From contig NC_136016.1 of NCBI RefSeq assembly GCF_048128805.1, forward strand, positions 13,322,676-13,386,675: a stretch of DNA of 64,000 bases, read 5' to 3'. The DNA is from Centroberyx gerrardi (taxonomy: Eukaryota; Chordata; Actinopteri; Beryciformes; Berycidae). Below, one piece after another: positions 34,662 through 46,231 of this stretch. The notes beneath the pieces are model-generated. The model was not told the DNA's origin. It saw only the letters and a list, made by a program, of their open reading frames with translations, and did not search any database. The number at the start of each line of letters is the position of its first letter. Position 1 is the first letter of the stretch. The position numbers and the translations under genes were made by a program.

Positions 34662-35699
34662 TCAAAAATGAGCAATTAGTCGTTGGCGAAGTTGAACAGC
34701 AGGCCTGTTGTCAGCTCCAATAGGCGGGTCCTGTGGCATGTCCAGTGTAGGTGGCAGAACTGGTACAGGTACACCGCCTTTATTAGCGATGTTATGCAGG
34801 ACACAGCAGGCCATGGTTATCCTACACACCTGTTATAGTAGATGGGAATGAATAGCTTCATCTCAGACTGCACAAAACATGAATTGGGTAATATTATAGC
34901 ATACTGCTTTCAGGTCTTTGCCTAAACGGGAATGTGTAGGCTATATATTTTATTTGTATTTCATACTTTGTCAGGTTTATACAGGAGCTTTCCACCTGCT
35001 GTGTCCAAGCACTTCGAGCGGCCTTTCAGCACGCCTATGGCGCGCTCTATGACGGAGCGAGTGCGCGCATGGCGATAGTTATATGACCGCTCCTGAGGGG
35101 TCTGGGGGTTGGTCAGGGGTGTCATTAGCCATGTGTTCAGGGCATAACCTCTATCACCTACAGGTAGGTGAGAGATAAAGTAGTTAGCCATGAGATCCTG
35201 TAAATTGAATTTCCATTTAGTCAGTGAGAAAAACAACTTACCAATGAGCCATGCGTCTCCAGCAGCAATGGTCAAGGCGCAGGCCCACACTGCTGTTCTG
35301 AAGCATGAACGAGTCGTGGGCCCTCCTGGCCAACGGGAAAACCACATTCAGCAGGTTGAGGCTTGCGTCACCCGCCTGATCACCTATCTCCCTCTGGAAT
35401 GTCCCGGTAGCTAGAAAACCCAGAGCAGACAGCACCTGGACATGTGGCGGGACAGGCTGGGACCTGTTTGTTCTCCTGGTCAGCTGTGGCTCCAGGGTGT
35501 TGCAGAGATCCAGGAGAATTGGCCTCGGTAGTCTGAGCCGCATGATCAGCCATTCATCGCTCTCTGCAAACATGTCTGCACGGTCCCTGAAGATGCGCTC
35601 TCTCCTCATGGCACGATTAGCCAAGTATTCCAATAACTGCAAATACACCATTGTTGCCGGGTTTGACAGCGAGCCCTTGGGTCCTTTATATAGCATCAT
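34662..35699 (-). pseudogene. PIF/Harbinger (HARBI1-like) transposase, decayed
   Basis: Three exons read on the minus strand: 35242-35699, 34967-35157 and 34662-34829. The N-terminal part (ERIFRDRADMFAESDEWLIM ... LTRRTNRSQPVPPHVQVLSA ... REIGDQAG) matches the helix-turn-helix region of HARBI1-type transposases. GDRGYALNTWLMTPLTNPQT, the HARTRSVIERAIGVLKGR block (third catalytic acidic residue) and ACCVLHNIANKGG form the C-terminal catalytic part. Two defects are visible. About 100 residues between GDQAG and the WPGG..HDSF segment are missing, including the GAIDCTH-type first catalytic Asp. Single-base shifts also occur around WPGG/HDSF and before AGDAWLIG. It cannot encode an active enzyme as it stands. 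The domesticated host HARBI1 gene is less likely because of this decay. Confidence 0.85.
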
Positions 35700-35759
35700 T
35701 AACCACTTTGACCAAGCTGGTTATAATCAGTAGCCGATTAGGTCTTTTTTATTTATTTA

Positions 35760-36045
35760 TTTTTTTTATTTTACAAATGTTGGCCACTGAAACATTTTGT
35801 TGTTAGTGAGGTTTGGCACTACTGTAATTGATTTTGCATAAAGAATAAGGTATTCTAAGTGCCTTCCCGCATGTTTCCAAACGCATACGGATGTTTAAAA
35901 GCACACGTGAGTTTTGTTTGTACCAATGAACAAATTCAGGTAAGAACAAAAATGATGAATCGGACTGTGTTCGTAGAAACACTCGTACGAGTGCTTTACG
36001 ATCAAATCTGACCGTACGCACGTTTCGTGAATGAGGCCCATTATC
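35760..36045. mobile_element. Likely right terminal region of the Harbinger element
   Basis: Upstream of the transposase start the sequence becomes rich in CG-containing motifs. It includes the perfect 14-bp palindrome CACTCGTACGAGTG (35980-35993) and an end-like segment reading outward as ggcctcattcacgaaacgtg. That style is typical of fish Harbinger termini. I found no matching inverted copy on the left side, so the boundary and the family are inferred. Confidence 0.45.
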
Positions 36046-36919
36046 GCTAACAAACCGCCAAAAGCGGCGATCGGGAGGAAATCTTAACAGATATGGACAG
36101 CCTGACAAGGTTTTTCCTGTTTTCGAGTAGACAAGTCTGTCAAAGAATTATTTCAGCACACTGCCTCCAACAGAGAGAAGGTACACTGAAAAAATGAACT
36201 TAATTGGCCTCCATCAATGTCCTTTTTCAATAAAGCTGGATAAATGATCCCACAGTGGCCTGAAGTGAAATACTTCGACATTTACCACTACTTAATTTAA
36301 TCACCAGGTAAGATAAGTTGACTTTGAATAATTTCACTTCATATTTAAAAATTGGAAATACAGCTATGCTTTTCAGACTATAAGTTGGAGCGACGCTGAT
36401 GTAACATTGGTTATTAAAGTGGATTGTTGTTAACTGTCTTATGTTAGCTAACAAGTCAGTGAGATTTCTCATTACTTTTGCACCCTGGACTGGCAGTCAA
36501 TACAGAGCAAACTATCCTGACCCACACATGAATACAACTCATCTGTTTTATAGAGAGGAACTGGCTCAGTAATGTTAGCTTAGTAGCAGCCTAATGTTAG
36601 GACAGCATGGTAGCTTTTAAACACATTTTAACATTCAGGTTATCTCACAAGAATATAACTAGATAATTACTGGGGTCTCAGGGTCCCAAAGTTTCCCCCC
36701 TCTTCTACCATGTACCACTGTCAGTGCCTCTCTCCTTACGGCCTAGATCCTCATTTTTCTTCTCAACGACTCCCTTGTTTTACTCGGGAGCCCAAAAAAC
36801 TGTAATTCACGGAATAATGACAATGATGAACATTCAGTCACACAAGGTGAATGGAAAGCGGTGCAGCGGTTTCCCCCACGATGGGTGTGGCCTATTTTAT
36901 GCACTGTCTCTATTTACGC

Positions 36920-37560
36920 CATCTAAATAGACAGCGCGTCAGACTTTTAACGTGCTATGTATTTTGTTGACGTGTCGCGCTATGTATTTTCTTGACGTAC
37001 AAACTTTTGTGTCTTTAGGGCAACATTATATTGTAGAAGAATGGGAAGAAATTAAGACATATTAAAACCTAATTCCAATTCCTGACAGGAAAAATTAAAA
37101 TAAAATATCTCCCTCACACTACTATTCTATGGATTGAACCTGCTACATTGAGGTTGAAAGCCAGAAAACGAAACTGTGCACCACTAGATCTTACTTGGTC
37201 AGTATATGATAGTTTATACACGATATAATATATATTTTACTGTAAGCATTACCTCATAACACTTAACAAGTAAATCTCATATTGAGATGTAGACTAAACA
37301 TAAGCAACACAGCATTAGCTATGCTGTAGTTAGCTCTCCGCCAAACATGGAATTCCCTAGCCTGAATGGAACATTCAACACACCATGACATCGCCAAATG
37401 CCCAAATGTCCTAGGCGCACTTGAATGCAACGCCGTCAAACACTGGAATTTCCTAGCCTGAACAAAATACATAGCGCGTCATGAGCGCCGCTGGGCGCTC
37501 TGGTCGCTGGCTGCTCGCTGCCAGCCCTCAGCAGTCGTCGCTAGGGGGCGGGCGTTCAAG
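36920..37560. repeat. Nested inverted and direct repeats, MITE-like
   Basis: GCTATGTATTTTGTT at 36954-36968 has an exact inverted copy at 37461-37475, and a second direct copy with one change follows at 36979. A direct repeat of 'ggaatt.cctagcctgaa' occurs near 37348 and 37445. Together this suggests a small non-autonomous transposon of about 0.6 kb with an internal duplication. No coding sequence is present, and exact ends and target duplication were not resolved. Confidence 0.45.
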
Positions 37561-37833
37561 CAGCGTTGCAGACATCAGTTCGGTTGTGGCCAATATATCA
37601 AGTTTGTAGTAGAGCTATTCGGCAGGCCTGCCGATATAACCTTCTTGGCCTGCCGTGAACTGTGACAAGCATGTTCAAATAAATAAACTTCCACGTTTTC
37701 CTGCAAAATATACCTAGTCTGTATTTCATAAAATAATACTACCACATGCTTCTGGCATTTGTATTTAAGCTAGTAGCACAGTATATTTAATTTTTCTACT
37801 TCTACACTGTACAGTAGGCCTAATCACGCTTAC

Positions 37834-37975
37834 CAGAAATCCCTACTATCTCTGACACCTTCTTCCATGCATCATTTTTTTTTTGTTTATGTCTCTATAA
37901 ACGAACAAGGACGGGTCATACAGCTCCGGGAAACCGGAGACCGCAACAATCAGTTTCTCCTCCATTGTCAGTATG
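37834..37975 (-). pseudogene. Isolated MADF-domain exon, frame broken at an A10 run
   Basis: On the minus strand an ATG at 37975 opens MEEKLIVAVSGFPELYDPSL then FVYRDINKK, the start of a MADF (Myb/SANT-like) DNA-binding domain. After a run of ten A the expected continuation DAWKKVSEIVGISG appears in another frame and ends at a good donor (TCTG|GTAAGC, 37834). Removing two A would restore the frame, so this copy is broken or the run is mis-sequenced. No following MADF exon was found to the left. It is probably the start of a Harbinger-type accessory gene from a second, deleted element. Confidence 0.6.
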
Positions 37976-39434
37976 GAACAAATATTTGCTAGGAACTTCA
38001 GTACATAGGGAGACGTTTACAGCGGGAAGAAAATCAAATCCCGATCTGCAATTGGTTGCTGCTTCAGCGCGTCGCTGCTAATTTGCATTAAGTTCACCAT
38101 CAGGGAAGGTTAGACTCCCACTCAGTCCTACAAGCTTTGTACCATCTAACCATCAAAAACTGAAAAGAAATGTTGCTCATTGTGTTAGAAATCAACATCC
38201 TTTCCTGACTGAGTTTAAATCATAGCACTGGATCGTTAATGCTTATATTAATGAAATCAATTATAATGAAAACACAAAACTTTTCCATTTGAAGCATTAG
38301 CTTGCCTGGTAACACCACTCTATGTACTTTAGACATTTAGTGTGCTTTTTCTATATGTTTAGGGCACTGCGTTAAGCCCTGGGTCTGAAAAGGTTTCTGC
38401 AGGTCTTACTGCATCTTGGTGGGTTAACATGAGTTTGGTGTTGGTTCTTAAATTGATGGGGCATCTGGAGGAAGCTTTACCTCCCTATGCCTTTAACTGT
38501 CCAGGTGTTCCTGGACTCCTGCTTTGTTGTATTCAGACTCCCACTCTTTTCCTTGCAACAGTGATTTCACAAGTTTGAGTTTTGGTCCTTCCAAAAGTAT
38601 TAATGTTATAGTTAATGGGAGATGCACTTCATTTATATAAAAATATCAAAAAAGCAAAAGGCTGCGTAAATAAATGACTGTTTCCATACTCAGCCAAAGA
38701 CACTAAATTAATTAAAATGCTTTGAAACATTCATTGCAATTGTAAAGACTGAGGCAAACCACAACTCTTGGAGAGGATTTTTTAAATTTTCAATTTATAC
38801 TTTGAGGCCAACAATTTGTTTTACAAAAATAATAAAAAGAAATCAAGTGTTGTCATCTTCATACTGTAGAAAGAGTTGCATGACGAAGCCCTAGGGTTGA
38901 CTGGGCAGAGGCATTGCATATTTAGCAAAAAAGGACATCAACACAAGTAAAAACAACAGATTCAAGTAAAAAGTCATCTAAATCATAATGAAGTCACATT
39001 AAAGCCTTGTGGCAGCTCTTGGAAATTAAGACTCTTGCTCGGTTTCACTTTTGGTCAGAGGAGTCAAACTAAAGCAATGGGACCAGTCCCCCTCAGGACA
39101 GACATTGGGAGATTTGTATCTGGTTGTAGTCCTCACCAAGGCTTTACTGAAGTGCGAAACCGGCCGTTTGACAGAAATGTGCCAATTAAGATTCAGAGAA
39201 CCCCTTTCAAGAACTCTAAACTACTATTAACTATGTAACCTTAAACAATTTCAAGTGGGTAATGAACTGTATGAGCAATTCTGATCAAAATGTGAATTGT
39301 GATAGAGAGACTGAAGTATAGGTTACATGCATGACATCTGCTGGGGATAGGTACCCAATGTACACACTACAGACACTACTGGTCCTTTTGTTTAGTTTAA
39401 CTCCCCTGTTTCACATAAAGCCTGCTGAAATATA
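37976..39434. other. Interval between the MADF exon and ZDHHC6, no gene seen
   Basis: The first 130 bp is the upstream leader of the MADF exon and includes 'cagcgcgtcgctgctaa', which may be the terminal part of that element. The rest is AT-rich unique sequence without domain signatures and should include the 3' untranslated region of ZDHHC6. Confidence 0.45.
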
Positions 39435-42400
39435 TTAATTAATTTTCTTCTCGCTGGTGGCATCACTGGCAGCTGTGTCGTAATGGCACTTCTCCACGCA
39501 TCGCCTTGGGAACCATCCCCTTATGCGGTCCCCCACTGATAGCCAAAACAGAGAAAGAACACAGACATGTATTGCTGACCATGGATTGTTCAATATGTGA
39601 TTCAAAAATTATGAGAAATTAAAAAAAATCTGTCATTCAGTTTAGGCTATACCTTTCATTTGCTCCTCCCTCAAAACTTTGTCTCCGTACATCCACCATC
39701 TAAAAAGGGGAAGAAAAAAAAACATGAATTAGGTGCAATCCATTCTTGGAGACAGAAAAAAAGCCAATACTGTTCATCAAGGATTCACCATGAATCTTAA
39801 ATCGGGACAATAACCAAGAAGGCTATTAGACAAACCACCACAATGATCACGGCGGACTCACTTGGTGCCACGGGTGGCCAGGATGGTGTCCCCCTTGCTG
39901 AGGGGGATCCTGGGCTCCTCGGTGCAGGGGGTTCTGAAGAAGGTGTGGAGACCCTTGCTGACGGGACAGCAGGCTCCGTTGTAGTCCTCCACCGCCTGGT
40001 ACTGGACCTGCTGGCCGAGGCATGAGAGACATCTGGTTATTCTACTGCTCTGACCACAGCCTGGATTAAGGCAAGATAGATGTATTTATAGTCATGTTCC
40101 TAGGTATTAATGCATACATTACAAGTCTTTATTAATGCCCTTATAATGAATTACAGATACCGTGTGTTCTTTATAGAAAGTGCTACCAATATATGCTACT
40201 CTGAACATCTTATCTATCTTGATATATATATATATATATCATATCAACAGTGCTTTTATTGCCTTAAAATGGCACATTGGCTGTACTTAAAGGATACGGC
40301 TGGTGTTTTTAAATACATTTCGTATCGTCAACAAATCCTATGAAAATAACAAAATCATAACAAACAATGCGTTTGCTCTACTCCCATTACTTTCCGACTT
40401 CCTATGTTCCCTTTTTAGCCTTCAACCCGGAAGTCATTGGCTCCAATTGTAAGCTAAAAACCTTAAAATACAACTCACAAAGACATAGTTTCAATTTTAA
40501 AAATCGCTAACTGTTACCATGAGAAGTCTGGCTATTGTAGTTATTACCAAATTAAATGGGAACAAATTCTTCATTACGCTGGGGACTATTTTCGGTGCTA
40601 CGGAACTACTTTCCTGAGATGGAAGACGTGTTTACGGTCGGCTTATGAAGTTGTTTGAGGAAAAAGTCGGCTGGCCCGGTGCATCGTGATGATGAAATAT
40701 GTTGCCCAGAGCAACGGCATGGCTCTTTGACATGTTTTTAATAGTTTTTTACTACAATGGAGTTCTATGGCTACTAGGACATGGCTTCATTGGGCACCGG
40801 TTACATGGACGAGACTTGTTGGCAAAACAAAATCATTGCTGATTTTGTTATTTTCATAGGATTTGTTGACAGTAAGAAATGCATTAAAAAACACCAGCCT
40901 TATCCTTTAACTGTTCTTTGGCAAGTGATTTGCATGGGGACTGTTGGCAGCCATATCAAATTACATATTTAACTCCTTAAATCTCATAAACGTTACACCA
41001 AGATCACACACACCAGTCCAGCCTAAAAACACACGTGCTCTCCTCTGCTGTCTGGGAATCAACACCACACTCATGTTGCAATATAAATTTGGCAGGTACT
41101 TACACTTCTCACTCGCTTGTCAGCTTTCTGCTTCAGCTGCTCAATCTGTTCAGAGGAGAACAACACCACCACCAATAAATGGACTATTGTTCGACAGAGA
41201 TGTCAGAGGTTTCTGCATTTGGGTGTCAACATGAACTCTGAATGGAAAAGATGCTTGCAGACACTGAAACGGTTTGGGCTTCATCTCATTATGGTACACA
41301 CATTGTATATACAGTAGGACTGATTGTACTGTACTATCATTCTACAAATTAAAGATAAATTAACTATTCATCATTTCACATACACACTGACAATGCATGC
41401 AATGTGCACATTAAAAACAGTAAAAACTGTAGTGCAAGCATTACCTAACACAGGACAAACAAAGTAAACCTACAGTTAAGGTGTGCTGGTGACACTTGGG
41501 ATGGACCGGCCATGCAATGCCATCACCCTTGGGCGTCCCTGACCAGGTGAAGACTTGTTTGAAGTTCTGCCAGCGGCTGCCGAGGTCATAGGGGAAGGTG
41601 AACTCCTCCCCTGTTTGGTAGTACTGGATTCTTTCTTTGGCCTAGTGGAGGAGAAGCAGTAGTATATTTATTTGAGTGTGAGCGCGCATGTGTGCGTGTC
41701 ATGGCGATGGGGGTGGGGGGGTGGGGGTTGGGTGCATATTTGATTACTGTTTACTGTACTTGACCACAGAACTTGAATTTCTGCAATTTGTGGTGCTGCA
41801 GTCTGAATTCAAAATTGACTAAATTGAGAGTTTTTGTCAACAATCTACACAAAAAAATCCCATAAAGACCATCAGATCTATTTTTTCAGTGCATCCTTCA
41901 TTTTGCTGCTTGGGCACAGACTTCTTGTGAGCTACTACCTGTGAGAACTCGCACTCCTTTGAATGGTGTTTCTTCAAATACCTGATTAAATTACTAGTAT
42001 TGTAATTACCTCTGCTGCCTGTCACCCCTCGAAACACTCGAAATGCAAACATTACAATTGGCTGTGTGACTGCTTTTGCTCTCCGGTTAAAAGTAATTGC
42101 AGACTGCAGACATGACTGCTACCCAGCTGCTTTCAAACAGTGTTCTGCTCTGCTGTAAGTGGTGGACAGTGCTTGTATGTGAGTGTGTGTGTGGATGGGT
42201 GTGTGGGTGGGGGTTCAATAAATACATTTATAAATGGATCGAAAGTTGATCAAACAACCAGTAGCCCATACAGATGCCTCAAAATCCACCAAGATCAGCT
42301 CTGATTCTGATATCGGAGCAGTGCATCCCTAATTTCAGCTTTTAATTTTTAATGAATTTGTAGAAATTTGTGAATAAAAAAAAAAAAGCACTCTGACGTT

Positions 42401-44504
42401 ATGGGTTATTGTCTGCAGATCAAACAATACAAAAGAACAAAACAAATCCTAAATGAATCTATCTTCAATTACGCTGTAACACCACACAATGCGGAAAAAG
42501 ACGAGGGGGTTAAATACTTTATGAAGGCATCGTACAACAAAGACGGACATTCTGACCTTTTCCTCGATCCAGGCTTCGATCGAGGTCTTGTTCCGAAGGA
42601 TGACTTTCATCTGGGAAGGACAGACTGGTTAAAAATGTTTAATTATCAAAGACAACTTTATTAAAATTATTAAAAAGAACATGTACTTCTAAACATTTTC
42701 TTTCATAATTATTTTATTATTGTCTATTCTGTATTGTCATACCAACCATTTTTGTATATATGTCTATATGTCTATTTTCTACTGCATACAAATTGTGGAT
42801 GTTTCATGGAATGCAAGATGCTCACATGCTCATATTGAATGTCACATTTCATCGCCAATTACTGTGTAAATTCTGAACCACAATGCGCACAATATGAAAG
42901 GCTTACCTGTATGAAGAAAAGCATGCCGACGGCAATGGTGGTGCCCAGTGCCAAGCCTAAGGCGAAGAGCGTGGCAGCAAAGGCGGGCACACTAAAGGGC
43001 ATGAGGGGCTGGAAACGCCGCATGGCACTCATGTCAATCTTCACAGTGCTCCAGCCAAATGAAATCTACAGTGAGAAAAAGGTAAACAGCTTGACATGTG
43101 TGGAAAGTATCAACAGCTACGCTGGGTGAGGAAACTGTGCCTGTGGAAAAGCTGTGGTGCTAACAAGCCATCTAGAGAATCACTATATACACAATGAAAC
43201 CAAAAGACATAATAAAACACAAACTCAAAGAAATATAGCTTATGTGTGAGAGTAGATATTTTACCAATGGGTACTGCTGGTCCCAAACTAATAAGCTAAC
43301 TTATTAGCTTACCTGTCACCTTTTTATTTACTTTTTTGAAATGCACCAATTCACTGTATTTTTAACACCAATGGAGACTACTGACCCTCTCATAGAGCTG
43401 AGTGTACATGGTCATAATGAAGATGATGGCGGCGTGCGAGCAGCCCAGGGGAGCCAGCAGCAGGAAGCTGGTGAAGTAGGCGTGGTTCTGGTGGCCACAG
43501 CAGTTGTTGATCCAGGGGCAGTGGTGGTCCATCTTCATTACGCACCTGGGGGACGGGAGGCAGAGGAGGAGAGGAGTGCTGGGGGATTTGACTGGTTGTT
43601 TCGGGAGGAGGTATAGTGACAGGTTCATCAACAAGATTCATAGCTTTTCAAGATGATAAGCATACAGATTATTTCAGTGTCAGGGTTCATTGTACATCTG
43701 TGTGATTGTTATCCATTATGAGTGTAACTGTAAAAAAAGAATGGCAAAAATAGATTAACATCTCAGACTTGACTTACCTGGACCAGCTTATTAGTATTAT
43801 TAATTAATTCATTGTTCAATAATCACAGTCTCTGAGACAAGTTCCAATTAAGTCATTTTTTATGCTCCACCCGGATGATAGGAACACACAGTTTATTTTT
43901 GGGCGCTGGTGCCTTGAGTGTTCTTTAGGTCACCGGCCTATCTCACACAGGTGGAAACCTACCTACAGTGAAAACCTACTTCTGCCACTGGAAACAAATG
44001 TAGCTACCTGTTACACTTGCGACAGTGGTGGGATCTGGGGGCCTTGTACCCTTGGCACACTCTGCAGAACTGTAGGTACTGGGTATCTTGTTGATTCTCC
44101 TGTTTGGGGAAAGACAAATACATGACACCTACATACATGGGCTGTAGTGCAAAATCCCCAACCAGTGCTCCACACTATTTAAGCCGACATCAGTGACAAA
44201 GCTTACTATAGGCCCTCAACCCCACTGAGATCCTTACTGGTTTCCAGCCAAGGGGGATGTACCCAGGTCCAACAAACATAGCGTTGAAGTAGTTGTAGAG
44301 GATGAGGACAGTCCAGTTGATAAGCATGATGAAGTTAATGCTGCCTCCCGTCGTGTCTAGTGGCCAGTACCAGATGATGGAGTCCAGGATGGCCATGGTG
44401 GAGCACACAGCAATGACAGACAGGGCTATCACTGGACCCCAGTGGCACAATCGCCGAACCTCATGGAGGTTCTCAAATGACACAAAGGCTGATAAGAAGT
44501 TCAT
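39435..44504 (-). CDS. ZDHHC6: Palmitoyltransferase ZDHHC6
   Basis: Ten coding exons (minus) give 411 codons (human 413): 44238-44504, 44008-44099, 43386-43545, 42907-43065, 42557-42610, 41474-41641, 41104-41145, 39862-40007, 39653-39699 and 39435-39535. All phases join. Start is [20 protein letters not shown]; the first two membrane helices follow, then the cysteine-rich domain ([20 protein letters not shown]), the catalytic DHHC at residues 126-129 (MDHHCPW), two more helices, and a C-terminal SH3-like region ([24 protein letters not shown]). The protein ends KKIN, a dilysine ER-retrieval signal like human KKNR. It transfers palmitate to cysteines of ER client proteins. A 5' untranslated part joins at 44552, and a candidate upstream leader exon ends at 45844. 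It is divergent to VTI1A, as in human. Confidence 0.97.
41837..42345 (-). pseudogene. hAT (ZBED-type) transposon fragment with BED-finger remnant
   Basis: Inside ZDHHC6 intron 6, a minus-strand frame contains [19 protein letters not shown]. This is the second half of a BED zinc finger with the terminal H....H pair, as in hAT/ZBED transposases. The preceding C..C half is degenerate. At 42290-42335, 'gatatcggagcagtgcatcc' 'ctaa' matches the typical end of fish hAT elements. No catalytic transposase region is present. It is a short dead fragment with no effect on neighbouring exon splice sites that I can see. Confidence 0.6.
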
Positions 44505-46231
44505 TTTTTTTCTTTTTACAAGGTTAGTCTTAGTATTTTGGCTGGTGAGTTCCTGAAATGTAGTGACAAAGCTTCAATGTGTTACTTTTTTCCACTGCTA
44601 TCTTGCAGAGTGAGCAGTCCAGGAAATGCACATCCTCTTTCTCGTCTTCTGAGTACCCAGCGACTGGCTGGGTCGTGAGTCACAGGGGCTTTCTGTGTCC
44701 CATTGTCCTTTGCCCTGGCAAAGAGCAGCATCCTCTTGCACCAATCCTGGGAGCACACTATCCTTGTGACAGACTCAAATTCCCCATCTAAGAGAAAAAC
44801 AGCAACAACACATCAGGAACAGTGATACTACAATTCACATGCTCAATGCGATCACTTTGACTGTGAAATACTTACAGTCCCAACAGTGTTGTGTATTTAT
44901 GTTTCACACAAATGCACTTGGCATTAAATGTGTTAACCCGAATGTGAGGAGGCTAAGAATTCATACTTACTGACTGGTTGAATGTGGTAGTTATTAACAG
45001 TGTTAAATGTGACACCACTCTTTATGTCTTGGTTTGCTTAATACCAATGAATCGTAAAGTTGGGGATTGTCTGGGCGCCCAATAATTACACCAACTGCAT
45101 CGAGTAACAGTGTCTCTTACAGTCCATGTTTTCCCGAAAACCATCTATTTTCTTAATAAGCGGTTTTCTTGTCCTTACACCCCTTTTCGCCCGTAGTTAT
45201 GTTCTTATTTATGTTAGTTATGTTCACAGCTATACTCTAAACTCTGAAGCACCAAAGGATCAGCTTCTGCGTAACATTCCCACACTTCGGCTATCTTTAA
45301 GTAAATCCTACTTTTAAAAGTAATGTCTTATCAGCAGGTGGACTATAGACAGAAAACACAACATTGGATTGACGTTACATGGCAGCATTTCGAAGCAAGT
45401 TACTCCCTGGATGCAAAGACAAATCACTTCGCAACTAGCGACCTAATTAGCTAGCTAACGTTACCCAGCTAGCTAATTCCCATCAAGGAAAATAGCATAG
45501 CAGGATTAGGCTAGCACTGTCCATTATATTAACAGGCCAAAAAACACGAGAAACATCTTTTTGCAATGAATATCAAATCAGTCAGTACACCTTTTACTCC
45601 TCATTTTGATTCAATCACCACATCAGGTATCATCAGGGCTAAAGCTGCTAAAACTAGTTAGCTACTAGCTAGCCTGCTCGCCAGCTTGCCAAGGCTACGT
45701 GATTGACTACTGCCAGATAACAAAGGTGCAATGAAGAAACATGAATAACTATGCATCTTGAAGATAAAATGAATGCTTACTGATACAAGTATATGCACAG
45801 ATTTTGTGAATGAAGTAAAAAGCTGTCACTTTAAATAACCAACCTGGCCACTTCCTTGATTTTTTCTTTCACCTCTTCAGTGGACGGAAAGGAACCTTCC
45901 TCATGTGTCTCAGAAGAATCACACTATTAACGTTACCCTTCCAAGAACCGCCCGGCCATATAACTTATCAGAGCGATTAGTTAGCTAGCTAGTCATTACA
46001 GAAGAGCACACAATTATTTATGTATTCATGTTAGGCAAAAAACAAACAAACAAACAAACAAACAAAGCTAGTGGAAAGAGTTTCATTGGGAGGGAAATTA
46101 AAAGAAAATCCTGTTTCTCGTCGAGCAAAATTTGCTGCGACTCAAGGAAGGGACTCCATTCCAGCCTTGTTTTCATTATTCTGAGCTAACTGTCAACCAG
46201 AAAACCACCTGTTTTAAACTTATACTTCAAA
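44505..46231. promoter_or_regulatory. Shared 5' region of divergent ZDHHC6 and VTI1A
   Basis: About 1.7 kb lies between the two start codons. On the ZDHHC6 side the first coding exon extends to a splice acceptor at 44552 (ctacatttcag|GAACTC). A donor at 45844/45843 (GGCCAG|GTTGGT) marks a possible untranslated first exon around 45844-45950. VTI1A's first exon begins somewhere left of 46232. The arrangement suggests divergent promoters around 45.9-46.1 kb. An (AAAC)n run sits at 46037-46066. I cannot define the start sites from sequence alone. Confidence 0.55.
46037..46066. repeat. (AAAC)n short repeat
   Basis: About seven AAAC units in the VTI1A leader/promoter region. Confidence 0.9.

Noticed and set aside
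34662-35699. Host gene HARBI1
   Set aside because: Internal deletion, frameshifts and a neighbouring transposon ORF indicate a dead transposon copy rather than the domesticated gene.
42839-43129. Plus-strand ORF over ZDHHC6 exon 5
   Set aside because: Antisense shadow; the minus strand encodes the conserved membrane helices.
44586-44789. Minus-strand open frame after a good acceptor (MLLFARAKDNGTQKAPVTHD region) between ZDHHC6 and VTI1A
   Set aside because: It looks coding-like but cannot be joined in phase to the candidate leader exon at 45844, has no suitable ATG, and matches no family I know. Most likely intron or untranslated sequence.
45844-45925. Open frame EEGSFPSTEEVKEKIKEVAR on the minus strand
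   Set aside because: No in-frame start codon and an upstream stop. It fits better as an untranslated ZDHHC6 leader exon.
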